DNA of 64,000 nucleotides from NCBI GenBank assembly GCA_029747015.1, contig JAKOGI010000356.1, forward strand, positions 162,001 through 226,000, read 5' to 3'. Positions 57,118 through 64,000 of the stretch are shown here, one piece after another. The stretch's first letter is position 1. Every line of letters starts with the position of its first letter. The DNA comes from Carnegiea gigantea (taxonomy: Eukaryota; Streptophyta; Magnoliopsida; Caryophyllales; Cactaceae). Both the position numbers and the translations under genes were made by a program. The notes beneath the pieces were generated by a model. The model was given only the letters and a program-made list of their open reading frames with translations, was not told the origin of the DNA and did not search any database.

Positions 57118-58190
57118 TCCTCAGATTTTCTCTCTCTTCTTTTCCCAATTCATCACTCCTCGAATCTCTCTCTCTTTTTCTCTCCACTCTCCCCAAAATT
57201 CTGATTAATTAGTAGATGTTTGCTGTTGTTTTGAAGAAGCAGCAGATTAGTTTCTTTTGGGATCTTAAGCACGTAACTTTTCTTCACATTCATCACATTT
57301 CAACAGGTGCTGTCCTCTGACTTTGATTTTTTTTTTTGGCCCACAAATTCTATGTATCTTTGATTTCTTATTTGTGTTTAGAGCAGACATTTTCAGGTTG
57401 ATCTGGGAAAAGAATTACCTTTTTGTTGACATTTTTGTGGGTGTTGCAGAATTGCCATGTTGGATTTGTTGGAATAGCAAAGCTGTGGAATGCTTGTGCC
57501 AATTTGGGCTTTTGAGGGCCTTTTCTTTTTGTTTAAGAAAATACAGAATTGTCACCCTCAAATGATGTTAGGTCTTTTTGGTTTTTTGGTTTTTTGGGTA
57601 GATTTCAGTGTTTTGTAGTATTTGTGTTTGATGGCATCCTGGGTGGATTCTGAATTTGAGGTTGGTTGAATTCAGAACGGATCCAGTGTTTCATTTGTTA
57701 TTACTTTTTCTTCTTTGTTCATGCATCCTGATTTTGAAGGTGCTGGGTAGCCGTGTGTGTCAACAGCAGCCTTCTTCAGACAAGTTTTAGTCAAAGAGTC
57801 TGTGGTCAAGACTGCCTCTGAATTCTAAGTCTTGCATTGTATTCTTTTACCTTTTTGGATTTTTTTTTTTTGGGGGGGGGGGGCTTTGGGTAATGGGTGT
57901 CCCCTGTTTTGGTTTGATATCTATACTAGATCATCAATGTGTACCTTTCTGTGTTCCAGTTTCTTTGATGAATTTACTGTTGGTAATTGCTTTCTGAATG
58001 GGCATACAAGTCCAATTTCAAATACAACTTCATTTAGGCATGAATGGTTATTTTTCTTTATGATGATTTGGATTGATAATGTTGATAATAATGACTAAAA
58101 CCTGCCCTCCTTGATGGCATGATTATTGCAGCTTGACTATAGATGGGTGGGATATGCAGTAATACCAAATAGCACTGCAAAGAGAAGCAA
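57118..58190 (+). promoter_or_regulatory. Core promoter / 5' UTR region of the CRLK1-like gene
   Basis: A CT-rich patch at 57118-57195, typical of plant start sites, precedes the gene. The last leader exon begins at 58132 after an acceptor ATTATTGCAG. A possible donor is CAACAG|GTGCTG at 57306/57307, giving a ~825 bp leader intron, but other donors are possible. Evidence is splice-site shape only. Confidence 0.4.
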
Positions 58191-61100
58191 ATGAAGGGTG
58201 AATCATTTGGGTTGATACTTGGTATCTCAATTGGAGTAGTGATTGGTGTGTTCTTGGCCATATTGGCCCTTTATTGCACTAGATACCGGAAGAAACAGAT
58301 AAACAGTAGCAGCTGTAGGAGGTCGGCAACGATTCCAATCCGCACAAATGGTGTAGATACTTGTACAGTCTTATCTGACTCCACCCTTGATCCGGATTCG
58401 CCAAGAAATTATGGAAAAGGCAGCAATGGCATGTCCTTGTGGTTCGATTCATTCAAGAAGAATAATGTTGTTTCTGCATCTGGCATACTTGAGTTCTCTT
58501 ATAGGTTTGCGTTTCTGAAGACTTTTTTCTTTGCATGGACCTTTCTGAAAACTTCTTTTCTTTACATAGAACTTGATTAATAACATAAATCTTCTATCTT
58601 TTGGCGAGTTTGGACGATATTATGCCTAGTGCTCAAAAAAACATGGGGGAGGTGGACCTGTCAGATGAGTGCCTAAGAGTGATGATATAAATTTGACTGT
58701 GTAATGCTGAATTGAGATGTTGAATGCTTTACATAGTGCTTTTATGACCCTCACCCCCCCCCCCAAAAAAAAGAAACGCCTATTTTGGTCCATTAACAAC
58801 TCTTGTCTCCTGTAAGAAATGAGCTCTAGACAGTCCATTTTTAATTAAAAAAATTGCAATTTTTTCAGAAAATAGGCTACTTTGATTCTTAGTAACATAC
58901 CTTGTTGGGCGGTTTTAGCCAAATCCAAGCTATAGACTAAGTAAGTCTGGTGATGATTACATATTTCTGCTATACTTATTACTGCATTTAGTTGGATTCC
59001 ATCTTTCTGTATTTGAGTTTTCTCATTTCTTTGCCAAAAATTATAGATATCAATTAAGATTCTTCTTTAATAAAACATCCTTGCTTGAGCTTGATATAAC
59101 TAATGTTCCCATCTACTCTTTCTTGTCTTTGTCCTTGTGAAACTACTGTGAAAAGTTGGATGTATCTGATGGCTATGAATTGGCTGGTTCTTTTGCAGGG
59201 ATTTGCAGAAGGCAACCCAGAATTTTACCACACTAATTGGTCAAGGAGCATTTGGTCCTGTATATAAAGCCCATATGTCAAGTGGAGAAACTGTTGCTGT
59301 GAAAGTTCTAGCAACTGACTCAAAGCAAGGAGAGATAGAGTTTGAAACAGAGGTAATGACAGATCATAAAATACTGCTTGTTTCTAGAGCCATGAACTAG
59401 TAACACTAGTATATGACCACAATACTATCTTCAACGTCTAATTTCGCTAAACTTCTTGGGACTTGGCTGTTGGTCTGATTTTTTTGTTTCTGCTTTTGGT
59501 GTTCTCTCTCTTTTGCCTACTCCTCTTCTCAGGTTAAGCTTTTGGGAAGGTTGCATCACAGAAACCTTTTGAATTTGATTGGATATTGTACCGAAAAGGG
59601 AAAGAATATGCTTATATATGCATACATGAGCAATGGCAATTTAGCTTCTCATCTGTACGGTAAGTAGTGGATCGGTGCTATCTTTAACTTCACCTGTGAG
59701 TTGGGTCTTCACAGAACCTAGACTCAGGTAGATATGATTGTCTGTTTGATTAAAATGACATTTGGGTAACACATAATGACTTTCGGTTGTCCATGTGGGT
59801 AGTTCTATCCTTAATTCCTTTTTTATCATAACTTTGGTAGTGACTGGAATAACTTTTGTTCAGTTTGTATGTGTGGGTGCGCTATGTTCCCAGCAGGCAG
59901 CAGACATGTTTTGCTCGCCTTTAATTTGTCTTGCAATATTTTATACTGGAGCCTGAAATTCACAGGTTCCTCACCTTCAACCGGATGGACCCAACTCACC
60001 CAAGTGAGGATGCTTGGAACATGCGGCTTCCATGAGTGGAAGTTTTGTGTGGAATAGGTAACATTGGTTAAATGCAGGTTCACAGAGTTGACAGCGGGCC
60101 AGCCCGGATAGATTTTAGTGTTTGATCTCCCTTTGGTTTTTGTCTGAAACTTTGAATGGCTCTGTAAACCCTTTTATATAATGGACCGATTGGCAGAGTT
60201 TAACGAGGCAACTGTTCGTTCAAACACGGATAACTTTTTCATCAAGTTACTAGGTGACACCGTACCTGAATTATATTTGGACATGGTTCCTTGTCCAAAT
60301 TCTATGTACCCGAACTTTCAGTTCAGATAGATTTGGCAATTGGGTGGTCAAGATTTTGCCACCCTCTCAGTCTCTCCTGGATAGAGCAACCTCGTACTAG
60401 TGGGGAAATCAACATTATATGTTTGCTGGTTTTGTTTTGCTTCGGTAGTAATTATAGTTAGAAATTGCCCCCTCACTCTTGTTGTATAAAGTAATTTGCG
60501 CACTGTAGTCTGTTGCTACACATTGGAAAGGCGGAGGAATGTACCTGTTGCCATAACTTGAGAACATACTAGAATTTGTTGCATTATAAAACTTTAAGAG
60601 TCACACACAGCATCCATCATGCCAATTCTAGGTACGACTGTACCAAATGCAATCACTTATATTGTGGGAAGTAGAATTTTCTTCCATCAATTGCTCTCCA
60701 CTTCCTGCTGTTGACATTTGGCATGCTGATGTTTCATGGAATTGGTAAATGATTATTGGTCTGCACCTTAGGTCCTATTCTAAAATCCTGAAACCTGATG
60801 TCTAGTTCCAATGATATGATGCTGTGATTGTCTAGTTCTACTCATTGAAAGTTGTAATTTGAGCATAATATTTTGAGTAATTAGATGACTTAGAAACTGC
60901 GCTTAGTGACTGGTGTATTTGGCAGATCAATTCCCAAGTACTTGTTCTTCAGTTCTCATTAGATAGCCCACCCTGAAGACTTGATCATTTGGTGCTTGTT
61001 TTCTTTGCAGATGAAAAGATAGAACCTTTGAGCTGGGATCGAAGGGTTCATATAGCATTGGATGTGGCAAGAGGGCTCGAGTACCTTCATGATGGCGTAA

Positions 61101-62771
61101 CTCTATTACCCTTGCCTTTTATGTTTCTGAAAAACTGGCCCTCTATGGACATAAGAGGGAAGTTGAGAGATCTGAGCTGGGCCGGGGGGGGGGGGGGGCG
61201 CTCCATACTGGGCTGGCCAAAGCTCAACCTGTTCCACCTCCTTAGCTGCCCCCCTCACTCCTCCTGGCATCCTGAGATCGAACCTGTGATGTCTTGGATG
61301 CTATATAAGATTGGGTGAATTGTGATGATGCTTATGTTTTGAATGGTGTCTTCTACCTAATATCTTTCTTAATTTTCATTATAGGCAGTTCCCCCTGTAA
61401 TACATCGTGATGTCAAATCATCCAACATATTGTTGGATCAGTTGATGAGAGCCCGGGTATGTCGGCTGCTGTGCTGATGAAGTTAATTGTAATATGAGAG
61501 ACTGTGTTTGACAATTGGGATCTTTTTTCGTCTTTCCCTCTTCCATTGTGTTTAAATCTCAGTGGAAGCATCAGTGACTTTGTTGGCAATGTCATTTTAC
61601 TGTTTCAATCTAGGTTTCTGACTTTGGGCTTTCAAGAGAAGAGATGGTTGCTGGACATGCATCCAATTTAAGGGGAACTTTTGGTTATCTTGATCCAGAG
61701 TATATATCTACAAAAACATTCACGAAGAAAAGCGATGTCTATAGTTACGGAGTCCTGCTCTTTGAACTTATTGCAGCAAGAAGCCCTGGACAAGGTCTGA
61801 TGGAGTATGTTGAGCTGGTAATTTCCTTACTTTCCCAGTTGTGGAAAAGTTATTCTGTATTTTGTTTTTCTGTCTTCCTTGTGTGTGCATGTGCACGCAT
61901 TCGTGTGTGTTTATTTGAATGGGATTTGTGTAGATGAACTAAGCGGAAGTGGTCCAGTAGTCATGGAAACTTCTCACTGGCGAGGGTTTGGGAGATGGGA
62001 TGTATGTGGGGAAAACCTCTTCTTCCTAAATGCCATTAATCTCACTTCCTGCACGAAATGTGTGTTACGCCCATTAGACTATCGGTTGGTAGTTAAGCTG
62101 CATTTTTCTTTTGTCTGGCTCGCCATGGCAGTGGTTCCCTTTCATTTTTAGCCTTGGAAAATGGGTCATTTAAATTGGATTTTGACCATTTTAATCTTGA
62201 AACAGGTTAGAAGGGTTAATAGAATGTTTGGGCCAGAACGCGAGATCATTTTGGGTTCTAGTCATTTTCATTGTCAATATTGGTTAAATCTTGGGTGGTT
62301 CGGTTTGTGTTGGGGCCATCAGAGCTGGGTCAGATCAGATTGCCTTATGTTGGGTTAGCATTACACGTTAGTCTTTACCAGGTTTGCTAACGAAGTTGTA
62401 CTGTGTCTGACTTGTACCCTTCAACATGTGATAAATAGGCCGCAATGAATGCCGAGGGAGGAACTGGATGGGAGGAAATTGTGGATGCACGCCTTGAGGG
62501 GAACTTCGATTTGGAGGAGCTGAATGAGGTCGCAGCTCTAGCTTACAAATGTGTGAACCGAACTCCAAAGAAAAGACCTTCCATGAGGGACATAGTCCAA
62601 GTGCTTTCCCGGGTTCTTAAATCACGGCATTGTAAGAAGCATCATCGGGGGACATCATTGTCTGCCACCCCTGAGGAGGTGGCTATCGATATCGATCAAG
62701 CTGAAGATCGGACTTCAGTGAGTGAGCACAGGAGGGGAGATTCTATTGACAGCATGGACACTGATCTATGA
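58191..62771 (+). CDS. CRLK1: CRLK1-like Ca2+/calmodulin-regulated receptor-like kinase
   Basis: Seven coding exons: 58191-58504, 59199-59352, 59533-59659, 61011-61096, 61385-61456, 61614-61817, 62439-62771; all introns are GT-AG and the join gives 429 residues. A membrane helix spans about residues 6-27 ([18 protein letters not shown]) with almost no outside part. The kinase domain has GQGAFG (119-124), VAVKVL with Lys140, HRDVKSSN (234-241, an RD kinase), DFG (254-256) and [10 protein letters not shown]. Length and text match Arabidopsis CRLK1 (about 440 residues), a plasma-membrane kinase stimulated by Ca2+/calmodulin that acts in cold signalling through the MEKK1 cascade. The basic stretch [20 protein letters not shown] (370-389) coincides with the C-terminal calmodulin-binding site reported there. 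The tail is acidic and Ser-rich. No break seen; CRLK2 is the alternative paralogue name. Confidence 0.93.
59660..61010 (+). other. Longest intron of the kinase gene (1,351 bp)
   Basis: Between the TAC G|GTAAGT donor and TTCTTTGCAG acceptor. No transposon with clear ends found in it. The next intron (61097-61384) contains a G-run of about 15 at 61183-61198. Confidence 0.7.
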
Positions 62772-63015
62772 TTGGTTGATTGATTCATTCTCCATTCTTT
62801 TATTTGTTTTGTGTTTTGCATTTTCTTGCTGTTCTCTATGTGCAGTTTCTGACAGAGATCAGAAGGTGCAGTTAAGTTGAGGTTACATTTGTTTCTTGTA
62901 AGTATACTGTAAAGCAGGCCTTTATTTCCCCCCCCCCCCTCTTTTTCCAGAGTAGCCAGTTTTGTTGGATTGTGCCTGTAATCTGTACGTACATTGACAT
63001 TCTGTAAGCTTGACA
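62772..63015 (+). other. 3' UTR region of the kinase gene
   Basis: T/G-rich sequence after the TGA, with TGTAATCTGTACGTACATTG near 62977-62998 as a possible far-upstream/cleavage region. No AATAAA. From 63016 to 63560 I see only an (AAAAAG)n-like run at 63190-63217 and AT-rich text. Confidence 0.4.
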
Positions 63016-63562
63016 AAATGCAGCAAAGATGTCAGAAGACATCCGTGCACTTGTTTTTGCCCATCAGTGCTTGGCCCCATGTTCTTCCTTTTTGCTCTCC
63101 TCTTTTTCCTTCCTTTCTCATTTTAGAGTTTTGGTGGCATCTTTCACCTCCAAAATCTCAGAATTTCAAATCTCAATATGATAAACCCTAAAAAGAAAAA
63201 GAAAAAGAAAAAGAAATAGTATACGTTGGACTGGAAAGCACAATGAAGCTGAACTACAGTCCATAAACAATTGGACCCGCTGCTTTAGTCCAGTAGATTG
63301 GGCTTACATGGGAGCCCAACACTGAGAAGAGGATTACTTAACAAGTCAATCAGAAAACGCACACAAATTGCGCAAAAATAGAGGGCCAAATTTTGTCCCA
63401 TTTGTCCCATTCGACCCAAAAAAATTTAAAAAAAAAAAAGTAAAGAATTGGGCACAATTATGAACTATTTGTACAAACTTAAAATCCACAAAATAGGTTT
63501 TTGCCACTTTCATTGACAAGCGAGTGTTGAAGTTGGCTCTTTTCTTGGATCTCTCCAATATG

Positions 63563-64000
63563 TGGTATCAGAGCTGATGGGGCATTCGATGGGGCACATG
63601 GTGCAGAATGGTGGACCCCATGAATGGGTTTGGTGAAATGACATGCAGGTGTTGATCGAGTGAGAACATGTGTGCTGCAACATGCTTTGATTGCGTGGAT
63701 GTGTGCTTGGGTAGTATTATGAGAAAGCACATAGATAAGAGTGGAAAAAACACACGGATTGCATCAGCAATGCTCCCGAAACATAGTGGATACGGCATGG
63801 AGGTGGCTTAGTGTAGGGCAGTATGTGGACTTTATGGGGTATTATACGGACTCTTAATGGTGGTTTGATACCTTGTTAAAGGTTTCCTGTCAAAGGGAAG
63901 CTTATGTGTTGGTACTCCTATAACAGAGTGGATATGACATGGAGGCTTCCGGTCGAGTGGAAGCTTGTGCTACGTGTGTTGATTTGGTTCGTAAGAGACT
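63563..64000 (+). mobile_element. LTR element: PBS and start of internal region (cut by window end)
   Basis: TGGTATCAGAGC at 63563-63574 is a perfect initiator Met-tRNA primer-binding site. The following sequence is non-coding with repeated GAAGCTTRTG / GGAGGCTTCC words, which suits a large non-coding (LARD-like) derivative. The LTR should lie to the left, ending near 63560, but I could not place its start. Confidence 0.5.

Overview
The window reads as nuclear DNA of a flowering plant, most likely a eudicot. It is AT-rich, has spliced genes with GT-AG introns, plant-specific protein families, and dense copia, hAT, CACTA, PIF/Harbinger, SINE, TRIM and Helitron remains. The species cannot be named from the sequence.

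Two ordinary host genes are clear. A PAT1/SCL13-type GRAS transcription regulator lies on the minus strand (coding 9674-11452), with a ~1.9 kb intron in its 5' UTR and a TATA box at 13679-13688. A CRLK1-like calcium/calmodulin-regulated receptor-like kinase lies on the plus strand in seven coding exons between 58191 and 62771 (429 residues, all kinase motifs present). A third, very small gene, an intact 51-residue TOM6-like mitochondrial import subunit (2959-3114), sits inside a 1.8 kb hAT-type element.

Layout. 1-4 kb: copia gag/protease remnant broken by a hAT MITE and by the TOM6-carrying element. 5-9 kb: one hAT element, one SINE with a 17-bp target duplication, a LINE remnant. 9.3-13.7 kb: GRAS gene. 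13.9-16.7 kb: a hAT element just upstream of that gene, then a nest of five same-family MITEs inserted into one another. 17.8-28 kb: SINEs, a directly repeated segment with a solo LTR, hAT elements, a tandem TRIM. 29.1-37.6 kb: a decayed minus-strand copia element broken by a hAT and a CACTA element, ending at a head-to-head LTR/PBS inversion next to a second copy. 37.7-48.7 kb: a three-copy segmental repeat derived from copia material, where each copy carries different transposons, so the sister copies show the empty sites. 48.7-56 kb: hAT, a candidate Helitron, a LINE RT scrap, two PIF-type MITEs. 57-63 kb: the kinase gene. 63.56 kb to the end: PBS and internal start of another LTR element.

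The host genes are not an operon and I see no link between them beyond both belonging to signalling families. The strongest unusual signals are the TOM6 ORF inside a hAT-type element, the five-deep MITE nest, a set of MITEs that share similar ends but have different short-repeat interiors, and the palindromic LTR junction. No tRNA, rRNA or CRISPR was found.
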